DNA of 11,271 bases from Actinomycetota bacterium (lineage in GTDB: Bacteria > Actinomycetota > Acidimicrobiia > IMCC26256): contig WLHA01000017.1 of NCBI GenBank assembly GCA_009702955.1, forward strand, positions 1-11,271, read 5' to 3'. Position 1 is the first letter of the stretch. Each line of letters starts with the position of its first letter. Shown here one piece after another: positions 1-6,942 of this stretch. Under the pieces are notes generated by a model. It did no database searches and was not told the DNA's origin. It saw nothing but the letters and a program-made list of their open reading frames with translations. Position numbers and translations under genes: made by a program.

Positions 1-820
1 CCGTGAAACCGGTTGAACCTTTACCGGTGGAGATAAAACTGATCTGGTACTGCGAGGCCAACTCGCTGCCGATTTTAGTGAAGATGCCTCGAAGACCACT
101 TGGGTCTGTGGCTCGTGCGACCTGGCCCCCTGAAGCGGCGGCGTATGCGGTTGGTGCTACGACATCGGAGTCTGCAGTATCGAGTACAACTCCGTAAACA
201 ACTGCGTTAGAGGCCTTCACATCTTTTGTGGCCTGCTGTGTTGAGCCGGTGCTTACGGTGTCGCGCCCATCGGTGAGCACTACAAGAGTTCGGCGAGCGG
301 ACGTGAAACTCTTAGCACCCATTGAGACAGCGTCGTTCAGGGCAGTCTCTCCATTCGCTTTCAAATTGTTGATCGCCGAGGTTGTAGCAGCGCGATCGGT
401 TGTGAAGTTGCTGGCGACGTAAGGAGTATTTCCAAAGCCTGTAACTGAGACCGATGCGGCGGGAGGGAGTTGAGCTAGAAGAGCGACCGCTGCAGCCTTT
501 GCTCCGTTGAGCCCTGCCCCAGACATGCTTCCCGAGGTGTCGATGACTAGAGCAACCTGTGACGCGTCCCCTGGAAGCCCTATCACTTTGGCGCTTCGCT
601 TAGATGTGGTCTCGAGAACAGTAAAAGCAGAGGAGTTGAGATTTGGAGACCCTGATGCGGTAGTTACAGCGACAGTAAGCGTTACTTTTGGTGCAGCACT
701 TAGGTCTGCACCGCTCACGACTACAGAGTCTGCGGCGCCGGCGAGAGTTGGGAAGAGCGCTGCTGTAAAAAGAGCAGCAGCAGCGGCTAGCGGGAAGAGT
801 GATCCCTTTCTCGAGATCAT
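1..820 (-). CDS. Secreted von Willebrand factor A domain protein of the Tad locus, probably VWA-TadB fusion (partial)
   Basis: The reading frame starts at ATG 820-818, overlaps the cpaF stop by four bases (ATGA), and stays open for 273 codons to the left edge, so the C-terminus is missing. Residues 1-29 form a signal peptide: basic MISRK, an Ala/Leu-rich core, and a likely cleavage after AGA. About 60 residues of beta-type sequence follow, then a VWA domain from about residue 86. The metal-ion-dependent adhesion site is complete: DTSGSMS at 94-100 (D94, S96, S98), T159 in GETALNDA, and D184 in LTDGRD. The domain should therefore bind a divalent cation and a protein ligand outside the membrane. 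In actinobacterial Tad operons the gene after cpaF normally encodes TadB, and exported VWA domains fused ahead of a TadB-type (T2SSF) membrane domain are the likely arrangement here. That fusion is inference, because the sequence ends within or just after the VWA domain. A stand-alone VWA lipoprotein-like or secreted protein is the alternative. Confidence 0.88.
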   Translation of the reverse strand, partial: MISRKGSLFPLAAAAALFTAALFPTLAGAADSVVVSGADLSAAPKVTLTVAVTTASGSPNLNSSAFTVLETTSKRSAKVIGLPGDASQVALVIDTSGSMSGAGLNGAKAAAVALLAQLPPAASVSVTGFGNTPYVASNFTTDRAATTSAINNLKANGETALNDAVSMGAKSFTSARRTLVVLTDGRDTVSTGSTQQATKDVKASNAVVYGVVLDTADSDVVAPTAYAAASGGQVARATDPSGLRGIFTKIGSELASQYQISFISTGKGSTGFT

Positions 821-2223
821 CGACCCTGATTCTTGGTTCGCTCTGAGAGTACAAAGACTGAGTCGGGGACCTCAACCCCTTGGTCGCGCAGTTTGTTTAG
901 GAAGTGAGGCCGCAACCCGGTGCTAAACGGATCCCCAATAAAGAAGCCGTTTTCATCAATCCCTGCCTCGTAGTCGAAAGCGAATAGGTCAGTGAGGAGG
1001 AGGCGATCGCCCTCCATGCCGTTGACCTCTGCGACCTGGGTAATTCTGCGGGTTCCATCTCGCAATCGACTCACGTGAATCACAAGGTCAATAGCCGAGG
1101 CAGCCTGCTCTCGGATAGCTCGAACCGGCAGATCGACTCCACCCATAAGCACCATCGTCTCGAGCCTCGAGAGTGCATCTCTTGGAGAGTTCGCGTGCAG
1201 CGTGGAGAGAGAGCCTTCGTGCCCGGTGTTCATTGCCTGAAGCATGTCAAGAGCCTCAGCACCACGAACCTCTCCCACAATGATGCGGTCGGGGCGCATG
1301 CGCAGAGCATTACGAACTAGATCTCGAATTGATATCTCGCCCTTGCCCTCAATGTTGGGTGGCCGACTCTCCATACGTACAACATGGTTCTGGACCAAAC
1401 GAAGCTCTGCGGCGTCCTCAATCGTTACAACACGGTCGCCATTGGGGATGAACTGTGAGAGAGCGTTGAGCATCGTTGTTTTTCCGGTACCTGTGCCACC
1501 AGAGACCAAGATGTTCAGGCGCCCCTCGACGCAGGCTCTTAAGAGGTCAATCATCTGCTCCGTGAGAGCCCGCATGCCAGCAAGATCGTGGAGTGAGTAG
1601 GCCTTCTCCGAGAATTTTCGAATGGTTAAGACTGGACCATCGATAGAGAGGGGAGGGATGACTGCGTTTACGCGGCTTCCGTCGGGCAAGCGGGCGTCAA
1701 CCATTGGAGAAGACTCGTCGATTCTGCGCCCCACCTTTGAGACGATGCGCTCAATAACCTGCCTGAGGTGCTCCTCTGAGACATAGCGAGCATTTGTTCT
1801 AACTAGGCGCCCTGCGCGCTCTACGTAGATTGAATCAAGCGAGTTCACCATAACTTCGGTGATCTCTGGATCCGCTAGGAACCGTTCAATCGCGCCGTAG
1901 CCGAGCACGTCGTCACAGATTTCGGCGACGATGCGCGCCCTCTCTGCGGGAGTCAAGGGTACGCGCTCAGCATCAATAACTCGAGAGAGTTCCTGTACCA
2001 CGTATGAGTCGAGTTGGTCCTCACCTAGAGACGAGTCGTAAAGGCGTGAACCGAGTCGCGCAAATAACGCATCCTGGGCCCTGCGTTTGATTAGAACAAA
2101 AGGATCTGCAACAGGTGCCGCAGCCGGATCGAACGCTGTTTCGGTAGCGTTCGATGTCACCGAGTGGTGCTGCTGTGGAAGGGCATTGTCGTTCGCCCCT
2201 AGGAGGCGATCCTTGAGGCTCAT
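817..2223 (-). CDS. cpaF: Tad/Flp pilus assembly ATPase CpaF/TadA (GspE/PilT secretion ATPase family)
   Basis: This is the 468-residue cytoplasmic hexameric ATPase that powers Flp pilus assembly at the inner face of the membrane, with TadB and TadC as its usual membrane platform. The N-terminal 100 residues are variable and helical. The N-terminal secretion-ATPase domain follows at about 100-220 (DVLGYGAIERFLADPEITEV, and the SRVNAVIPP segment). The catalytic core has a Walker A site at 241-250 (SGGTGTGKTT), an Asp box around VTIEDAAEL (266-274), a Walker B-like RIIVGEVRG (313-321, with E318), and a His box, TGHEGSLSTLHANSP (333-347). Length and motif order are normal for the CpaF/TadA branch. 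The ATG start overlaps the cpaE stop (ATGA), and its own stop overlaps the VWA gene start, so translation is probably coupled. No key residue is missing. Confidence 0.97.
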   Translation of the reverse strand: MSLKDRLLGANDNALPQQHHSVTSNATETAFDPAAAPVADPFVLIKRRAQDALFARLGSRLYDSSLGEDQLDSYVVQELSRVIDAERVPLTPAERARIVAEICDDVLGYGAIERFLADPEITEVMVNSLDSIYVERAGRLVRTNARYVSEEHLRQVIERIVSKVGRRIDESSPMVDARLPDGSRVNAVIPPLSIDGPVLTIRKFSEKAYSLHDLAGMRALTEQMIDLLRACVEGRLNILVSGGTGTGKTTMLNALSQFIPNGDRVVTIEDAAELRLVQNHVVRMESRPPNIEGKGEISIRDLVRNALRMRPDRIIVGEVRGAEALDMLQAMNTGHEGSLSTLHANSPRDALSRLETMVLMGGVDLPVRAIREQAASAIDLVIHVSRLRDGTRRITQVAEVNGMEGDRLLLTDLFAFDYEAGIDENGFFIGDPFSTGLRPHFLNKLRDQGVEVPDSVFVLSERTKNQGR

Positions 2224-3443
2224 CGGACTTCGCGCTTGCGTCTAAAGCGCGACACGGCAGCCTCTGTTGATGCTGCAAGAGATGGCGAGCCTTTGGGTGG
2301 AGCTAGGAAATGATTTACGAGTTCGCCATAGGCGCGCGCAACTGGGGTTCGTGGAGACGACTCTAGGATTGGAGTTCCTTGGTTCATTGAGAGGGGAACA
2401 TTGCGGGAAGACGGAATCGCAACGTTGACCTCCATCCCAATTGTTCCCTCGATGTCTCGGATCTCTAGACCAACTCGGGCATCCGCACGGTTTAGAGCAA
2501 AGTGCCGTCGCTGCGTTGTGAGACCAATCTGATCGAAGGCCTCGATCTCTTTGCGCATGCTTCGAGTGCTAGCCACATCAGTTGCGCAGACAAGCAGGAG
2601 GTCGGTAGCGCTCTCCATGGCGGTCAATGTGAATTCATCTAAACCAGCGGCGGTATCGAGAATTACGTACTTGAATTCCTTGGCAAGAATCTCAATGATC
2701 TTTGTAATCTGCTCAGGAGAGACATCATCTGCCTCGGCAGGGGTATCAGGCGCTGAGAGAACAAATAAACCACTCGGGTGAGGTGTCAGGCATGCCTTGA
2801 CAACAGTTGCATCAAGGCGCGACCCCTGAGCTACGACATCGCTGAGAGTGCGCTCCGGAAGTAGCCGCAGCGCGTGGCCGACATCGCCGAATTGAACATC
2901 AAGGTCCATGACCACGACTTGACCAGGGAGCTGCTGCGCTAATCCGATAGATAGGTTCGTGGAGATCGCAGTCTTGCCAGCACCACCTTTTGGAGAGACA
3001 ACCGCTATGACGCGTGATTCGATCTCTGTATTCTGAGGTCCAGAGGAGAGGTTAGATCTGCGCTTGAGAGCTGTCTCCTTTGCTCTATCAAGGGTCTCGC
3101 GAATCTCGGAGGCATCAGCAAGTGGGGAGACAACATCTCTCACCCCTGAGCGTAGAGCGCGTTCGAATACTCCATCGCCGGGTTCTGACACGAGCACAAC
3201 GCATATCTCGGGGAACCGCTCGTCGATCTCGCTGCAGAGTTTGAGAGCGGATTCACTCGCGAGTGCAGGGCCTACGGTGACTACCAGAGGCTCGATAGAT
3301 CGAATGTCCCCGAGCGTCTTGCTCGTGTCGTCCTCGCTGCTCTCGTTCCACGCTCTTAGCTCGCCGCTAATAGTTCCGCCGAACGCCTTGCGGACGGACT
3401 CCTCCCATGAGTCGTCTGACCCAGCTAGAAAGATTCCGCTCAC
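2220..3443 (-). CDS. cpaE: CpaE/TadZ-like pilus localisation ATPase (MinD/ParA family with degenerate receiver domain)
   Basis: This 407-residue protein has a receiver-like N-terminal domain (about 1-120) joined to a MinD/ParA ATPase (about 143-385). The ATPase shows the deviant Walker A KGGAGKT at 152-158 with signature lysine K152, a Walker A' segment VMDLDVQFGD (178-187), and a Walker B VILDTAAG (260-267). TadZ proteins of this architecture place the pilus machine in the cell and bind the TadA motor. In the receiver part, the strand that normally ends in the phosphorylated Asp reads LVVTVGP (G58), and the usual Lys-Pro reads SP (S106), so the domain is unlikely to be phosphorylated. The start is GTG at 3443-3441, embedded in a GTGA overlap with the cpaB stop. 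There is only a weak ribosome site upstream, which fits translational coupling. The C-terminal 25 residues are basic. Confidence 0.95.
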   Translation of the reverse strand: MSGIFLAGSDDSWEESVRKAFGGTISGELRAWNESSEDDTSKTLGDIRSIEPLVVTVGPALASESALKLCSEIDERFPEICVVLVSEPGDGVFERALRSGVRDVVSPLADASEIRETLDRAKETALKRRSNLSSGPQNTEIESRVIAVVSPKGGAGKTAISTNLSIGLAQQLPGQVVVMDLDVQFGDVGHALRLLPERTLSDVVAQGSRLDATVVKACLTPHPSGLFVLSAPDTPAEADDVSPEQITKIIEILAKEFKYVILDTAAGLDEFTLTAMESATDLLLVCATDVASTRSMRKEIEAFDQIGLTTQRRHFALNRADARVGLEIRDIEGTIGMEVNVAIPSSRNVPLSMNQGTPILESSPRTPVARAYGELVNHFLAPPKGSPSLAASTEAAVSRFRRKREVR

Positions 3444-4189
3444 TGATACACCGAACTACGTGTTGCTGCTCCGCCTGGCGCGTTCGGTGCAGTCTTGGGA
3501 TCAGCTGAGAGCCAAATCGTTCCATGCTCTGCTGCGTAAATGAGTTTTGTAAGGCTCGCTGGTTCAATAGCGAGCGTCACAAGAATCTCGCCCTGTGGCG
3601 AGGCTCCTGGAAGATTCGCATCTGGAGTCGCCGCTCCCTCTGCAGCTACGGCTGAGGGGTCTGCCACCTGCACATTGGTTACGAGAATGCGCTGCAGAAT
3701 CACGCCAGTCTGCGTTGGTATGGAGCCATCAGAGGGGAAGGAAGCGGTAACTAGAACAACTGAACCAGGTGTGAGGAGGCCCCCCACTGCGCGATCAGCG
3801 CTGAGAGAGATCGTCGTGGTCACAAGCCCGGGGGGGATTGATAATGATGAGCCTGTTGATTGAAATGCCGATGGAGTCGTAAAACGGGCTCGTACTAATT
3901 GCTCACCAGTAACGAGTACCGCACCTGAGACCAAGTCTTTTACTTGATCAAGATTTGTGATGGCACCTTCAGCAATAGCGGTATTCGGGAGCGGCTTCTT
4001 AGCCACTCGGTCACCCAACTCGTTCACTGAGGTTCCAGCAGGTATCTCGCTCTGCACTACGAATACCGATACAAGCTTCTGCCCTTCCTGGGCGCGCGAA
4101 TCGGCATTGCCCGCATAGGCGAGCACCAATACGGCTCCAAAAAGTGCCAAAACTACAGCGGCAATGATTCCGCCTACTCTGCGATTCAC
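3440..4189 (-). CDS. cpaB: Flp pilus assembly protein CpaB/RcpC
   Basis: This 249-residue protein has one N-terminal membrane anchor (about 6-27, after MNRRVG), so the rest lies outside the membrane. A SAF-type domain covers about 40-103 (VFVVQSEIPAGTSVNEL, then LVTGEQLVRARF), followed by the RcpC/CpaB domain at about 115-230 (IPPGLVTTTISLS, GLLTPGSVVLVTASF, LVTLAIEPASLTKLIYAAEHGTIWLSL-like end). CpaB/RcpC proteins are pilus-assembly factors found in most Tad loci. In Gram-negatives they work near the secretin, and their role in monoderms is less clear. The start is GTG at 4189-4187 within a GTGA overlap with the upstream tadG-like frame, and GAGAGG lies about 7 bases upstream as a ribosome site. 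The stop overlaps the cpaE start. Two homopolymer runs (7 G at 3830-3836 and 6 C at 3780-3785 on the plus strand) lie within the gene, which is intact here. Confidence 0.93.
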   Translation of the reverse strand: MNRRVGGIIAAVVLALFGAVLVLAYAGNADSRAQEGQKLVSVFVVQSEIPAGTSVNELGDRVAKKPLPNTAIAEGAITNLDQVKDLVSGAVLVTGEQLVRARFTTPSAFQSTGSSLSIPPGLVTTTISLSADRAVGGLLTPGSVVLVTASFPSDGSIPTQTGVILQRILVTNVQVADPSAVAAEGAATPDANLPGASPQGEILVTLAIEPASLTKLIYAAEHGTIWLSADPKTAPNAPGGAATRSSVYQ

Positions 4190-6126
4190 GGGAGAATCCT
4201 CTCGACTCGTTTATTAGGGGTTCGAGCGTGCGTAACCCTACTGCCAGAATGCTTTGGCTCAGACCGTTCTTTCGGTGAGTATTTGATCAGATTCAATGGC
4301 CTCTTTGAGCCAGGAGGCGCGCCGATCAAGGAGTTCTCTGAATGGTGGTCATCGTTCTCTTCTTCGTCGCAGCGTTCATCGTCGTCAGAGTCGTGGCAAT
4401 TCTGGTCAAGGTAATCAAGGCAAGCGGCAGGGGAGAGTGCTGCCGCAGTCGTAGCAATATTCACAGCGCATATTCGATAACTGTAGAGTTCGTTTAGTCC
4501 GATGCAGCACGAACTCTTGTCACTCGCTGTACGCAAGTAGGTCATCACCAGACGTGAGAAGTCGCCGACGGGAGCGACTGTGGTGGTAGTCGGCGGCACG
4601 GTCGTGGTTGTGGTCGTTGTGGTTGTCGAAGAGGTTGTAGTAGTCGGTTGCGAGGTCACCGTTATCGTCGCCGCACGGTCGTTATTCTCGGGAAAACTTT
4701 CGTTAATCTGACCTGCGCTCAGACGCACCGCAACGGAAACATTGTTGGTGGATAGCGCAGTAAATGTAAACGACTGAGTTGCAGTTGTATTGCTAGCCCA
4801 ACTCTTGGGAACTACATTGCAAGTGAATACCACGGAGTTCGCGCCGCTTGCGGCGGACTTGCAATCTGATGGGGCGCTTGGGAGCGGTACCGTCGGCGCT
4901 CCATTATTAGTGGAGAGCGTTATTGTAAATTTCGCGTCCGTGACGGTAATTGATGAGTAATTATAGGCCTCAATGGTCAGTACGGTTGGAGTGTTAATGA
5001 CGACCGATGAAGGCCAAGTTGGGGTAGTGGAGATTGAGAGGTCGCCGACGGTGGCCGTTTTGCGTGTCGAGGTAAGCCTAAATTGCGCTTTCCTGTTAGC
5101 GGGCTTACCGGCTGCGAGGGTTGAACACTTATCTTGGTTCGTGCCCGTCGTGTAATTGTCGATCGTTACAAGGGCAAAACCTGAGATGTGGACGATCCAA
5201 TCTTTGCCTGAGGAACTACCGCTCTTGGCCTTTAAGTCATCAACAATCGGGATTGCCACTTCTTTTCCTCGCGCTTGGCAGATCGCTTTATCGATTGCCG
5301 CTCCATAAAGCTGCCCAACTGCAGCGCACTTGTAATCGCCATCCTTGACGGTTGCCGGGTAACCGGAGGCCAGCCAATCAGCAATATTGGTTTTTAGCGC
5401 CGCTTGATAGGTAGCGTTGGAGGAGTTGCACTTACTGAACTCAGACGAGCCAGTTCCATTTGGGCTGCTGGCCAGATCAATAATGCCGTACCCTCCGGAA
5501 GCCCCTCCAGAGCAGAGTGTTGCATTGGCGCTGCCGCTCCAATCTGAGGTCACTTTAAGCGGGGACCTAGTTGCGGATTTGTTGGCAACCCAATCGGAGA
5601 CTCCCTTGTTATTCGTATCCGAAGAGTTCCCTTTATTTGCACACCCGACTATGGGGAGCAACGGTGCATCGTTCCATCGTGCTGTCGTCGATGAATACAC
5701 GTCTTTAGAGTTGAGTCCAAAGAGTTTGGAGAAGGAGAACGTTGCTGTCTGCTTGGCCCGCACAGTTACTATCCCGGAACTCTGAGAAGCGTTGGAGGGG
5801 GTTGTGCTTATGCCAGCCATTTGGCAGAAATCGATCGTTGGTGCCGATGTATTTGCATTCAGGTAACTGACCGCTTGGTCCTTCACGCTTGTCGGGCAGG
5901 CTCCGCGCACCGATAAATTGTTGATATCAGTGGCTTTCTGGGCTGCAGCTAGAGCAGCGGCATCGGTAGATTTCACCATTGAGCGCTTTACTTGCCACGC
6001 GTAACCCATGTCGATAGCGAAGGCCAAGCAGACGATAAGCAGAGTGGCTACAACCGCCACCATCACCGCTATTGCGCCGCCCTCGTCTTTGGAGTTCCTA
6101 TAGGGATTAGAGGAAGTTTTCTTCAT
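4186..6126 (-). CDS. Large TadG-like pilus protein with CARDB-like domain, Thr-rich linker and acidic tail
   Basis: The 646-residue product starts with a TadE/TadG-type N-terminus. EGGAIAVMVAVVATLLIVC and the rest of a membrane helix occupy 15-38, followed by AIDMGYAWQVKRSMVKSTDAAALAAAQ-type sequence to about 64, the classic 'putative Flp pilus-assembly TadG' segment. Residues 100-350 are an extracellular, Cys- and Ser-rich region (cysteines near 158, 205, 233, 267, 283, 334). Residues about 358-492 look like a CARDB or related Ig-like adhesion repeat, beginning GDLSIS and ending in INESFPENNDRAATITV. A Thr/Pro linker follows (494-519), then a Cys-containing segment (520-577), a strongly acidic patch (about 579-597) and a basic tail. 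Normal TadG proteins lack this extension, so an adhesin-like minor pilin is a fair inference. The last 45 or so codons may be misread because of a frameshift (see findings). The start ATG is 5 bases after the tadE stop, with GTAGG upstream. Confidence 0.85.
   Translation of the reverse strand: MKKTSSNPYRNSKDEGGAIAVMVAVVATLLIVCLAFAIDMGYAWQVKRSMVKSTDAAALAAAQKATDINNLSVRGACPTSVKDQAVSYLNANTSAPTIDFCQMAGISTTPSNASQSSGIVTVRAKQTATFSFSKLFGLNSKDVYSSTTARWNDAPLLPIVGCANKGNSSDTNNKGVSDWVANKSATRSPLKVTSDWSGSANATLCSGGASGGYGIIDLASSPNGTGSSEFSKCNSSNATYQAALKTNIADWLASGYPATVKDGDYKCAAVGQLYGAAIDKAICQARGKEVAIPIVDDLKAKSGSSSGKDWIVHISGFALVTIDNYTTGTNQDKCSTLAAGKPANRKAQFRLTSTRKTATVGDLSISTTPTWPSSVVINTPTVLTIEAYNYSSITVTDAKFTITLSTNNGAPTVPLPSAPSDCKSAASGANSVVFTCNVVPKSWASNTTATQSFTFTALSTNNVSVAVRLSAGQINESFPENNDRAATITVTSQPTTTTSSTTTTTTTTTVPPTTTTVAPVGDFSRLVMTYLRTASDKSSCCIGLNELYSYRICAVNIATTAAALSPAACLDYLDQNCHDSDDDERCDEEENDDHHSENSLIGAPPGSKRPLNLIKYSPKERSEPKHSGSRVTHARTPNKRVERILP
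4570..4647 (-). repeat. Low-complexity Thr/Pro codon repeat (linker of the TadG-like protein)
   Basis: This is an imperfect run of ACN and CCN codons on the minus strand encoding residues 494-519, with blocks TTTT, SS, TTTTTTTTT, VPP, TTTT and VAP. The codons vary (ACA, ACC, ACG, ACT), so it is a selected protein linker more than a fresh DNA microsatellite, although it could still change length by slippage. Such linkers usually hold an adhesive domain away from the cell wall and can be O-glycosylated. Confidence 0.9.
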
Positions 6127-6131
6127 GCTGC

Positions 6132-6572
6132 CTACTCGCAGAGAAACATAGCGGTGGAGGACACGTTCTTTACTCCGCTATTGGGCCAGAAGGGAATGGA
6201 GATTGTTACATCTCCAGATACCCGCACATAAACATTGGATCCGCTCGTGGAGCACAAGTATTGGGTGCTAGAGCACGAGTTGGATGTAGCAGTGCCTGTG
6301 GGTGCTGCCGATCCAACCTGCACAAATGTGTTGGAGATTGCGATTCCGCCGAGTGAGCCGGTTGCCTGGAAACACGCATTAGCTGAACTGCTCGCACGCA
6401 GCGAGGCCACCCTTGCGCCTTCTCTGGCTGCTGCTTGCACGCCTTGCTTGGCGTTGAAATAAAGGGAGAAATAAATTATTGAGAAGAGAATAAGCAGAAG
6501 CATCGGCACGACGAGCGCGAACTCAACTGCCGCTGCGCCGCGCTGTCTCTCGTCGAGTGTCGGGGGTTTCAT
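6132..6572 (-). CDS. tadE: TadE-like minor pilin (pseudopilin)
   Basis: This 146-residue protein has a TadE domain at its N-terminus: RGAAAVEFALVVPMLLLILF at 11-30 continuing through a single membrane helix to about 39, then NAKQGVQAAAREGARVAS (40-57). Gly12 followed by AAAVEF places the conserved Glu and Phe (E17, F18) at mature positions +5 and +6, so it fits processing by a TadV-type prepilin peptidase, as known for TadE and TadF. The C-terminal half is a small extracellular beta domain with Cys67, Cys100, Cys107 and Cys145, and it ends SSTAMFLCE, matching the usual TadE ending. The ATG start has only a modest upstream GGAA. The gene lies 130 bases after flp, beyond a strong hairpin, and 5 bases before the tadG-like gene. 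It is likely a minor pilus component or initiator. Confidence 0.92.
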   Translation of the reverse strand: MKPPTLDERQRGAAAVEFALVVPMLLLILFSIIYFSLYFNAKQGVQAAAREGARVASLRASSSANACFQATGSLGGIAISNTFVQVGSAAPTGTATSNSCSSTQYLCSTSGSNVYVRVSGDVTISIPFWPNSGVKNVSSTAMFLCE

Positions 6573-6621
6573 TCTGTTTCCGAACGTAGAGGGCTGCGGA
6601 GAAGGCTCCCGGGAAGCAAAT

Positions 6622-6660
6622 AGGACGCCAGCGCCTTAAAATTTAAGTCGCTGGCGTCCT
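6622..6660 (-). terminator. Strong hairpin between flp and tadE (partial terminator or mRNA-end stabiliser)
   Basis: There is a perfect 12-base inverted repeat, AGGACGCCAGCG (6622-6633) and CGCTGGCGTCCT (6649-6660). The loop itself contains a 6-base palindromic pair, CTTAAA and TTTAAG, so the whole folds as a nearly continuous stem of about 18 pairs with one mismatch. On the minus strand it is followed by ATTTGCTT, a weak U tract. This suits a leaky terminator or a 3'-end protector giving abundant pilin mRNA with some read-through into tadE. Confidence 0.75.
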
Positions 6661-6702
6661 TCAATGCTACCTCCCAAGAAGGGTATAGAGCGTCCCTTGG
6701 CT

Positions 6703-6885
6703 TTAGAGAGTCACCTTGTTTAGCGCAGTCGAGATCCGACCCTGCAGGGCAATGACGGCCACTGTGATGACTGCTGCAATTAGGGCTACAAGCAGTGCGT
6801 ACTCAACAGCGGTTGCTCCGGTCTCGTCGTTGGATCGAACCGACAGGTTGGTGAGGGAAATGTAGAGGCGGGTAAGTGTTTCCAC
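6703..6885 (-). CDS. flp: Flp-type major pilin prepilin
   Basis: This 60-residue prepilin has a 23-residue leader ending at Gly23, then the Flp motif: ATAVEYALLVALIAAVITVA from residue 24. Cleavage after G23 by a TadV/CpaA-type prepilin peptidase puts Glu and Tyr at mature positions +5 and +6, as in Flp1, and leaves a 37-residue mature pilin, mostly a single hydrophobic helix ending QGRISTALNKVTL. It would be stored in the membrane and polymerised by the CpaF machine. The start is GTG at 6885-6883, chosen because a strong AGGAGA lies six bases upstream and no better start fits. It is the first pilus gene after the sensor and regulator genes, has its own upstream regulatory gap (161 bases) and a hairpin directly downstream, consistent with the highest expression in the cluster. 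Confidence 0.95.
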   Translation of the reverse strand: METLTRLYISLTNLSVRSNDETGATAVEYALLVALIAAVITVAVIALQGRISTALNKVTL

Positions 6886-6891
6886 GGTGGG

Positions 6892-6897
6892 TCTCCT
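6892..6897 (-). promoter_or_regulatory. Strong ribosome binding site of flp
   Basis: On the minus strand AGGAGA sits six bases upstream of the GTG at 6885. It is the best Shine-Dalgarno match seen in the pilus cluster and decides the GTG start of flp. The other pilus genes have weaker sites and rely on overlaps. Confidence 0.8.
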
Positions 6898-6942
6898 GGT
6901 TCTATTTAATAAGGATTAGCTATTTCGGCGGGTGGTTTTCAC

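Noticed and set aside
507..926. Plus-strand 139-residue open frame
   Set aside because: It lies antisense to the VWA gene and the end of cpaF, both with clear domain motifs; no recognisable motif in this frame.
3064..3543. Plus-strand 159-residue open frame opposite cpaE and cpaB
   Set aside because: Ser/Arg-rich shadow of two well-supported minus-strand genes; no motif.
4342..4495. Plus-strand short frame beginning MVVIVLFFVAAFIVV that resembles a membrane peptide
   Set aside because: Its hydrophobicity follows directly from being antisense to the Asp/Glu codon run of the TadG-like gene; no ribosome site or context supports it.
4561..5051. Direct repeat GTCGCCGACGG at 4561-4571 and 5041-5051
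   Set aside because: It encodes the VGDFS and VGDLS segments of the same protein; 11 bases only, explained by similar domain-start residues, not by a mobile or regulatory repeat.
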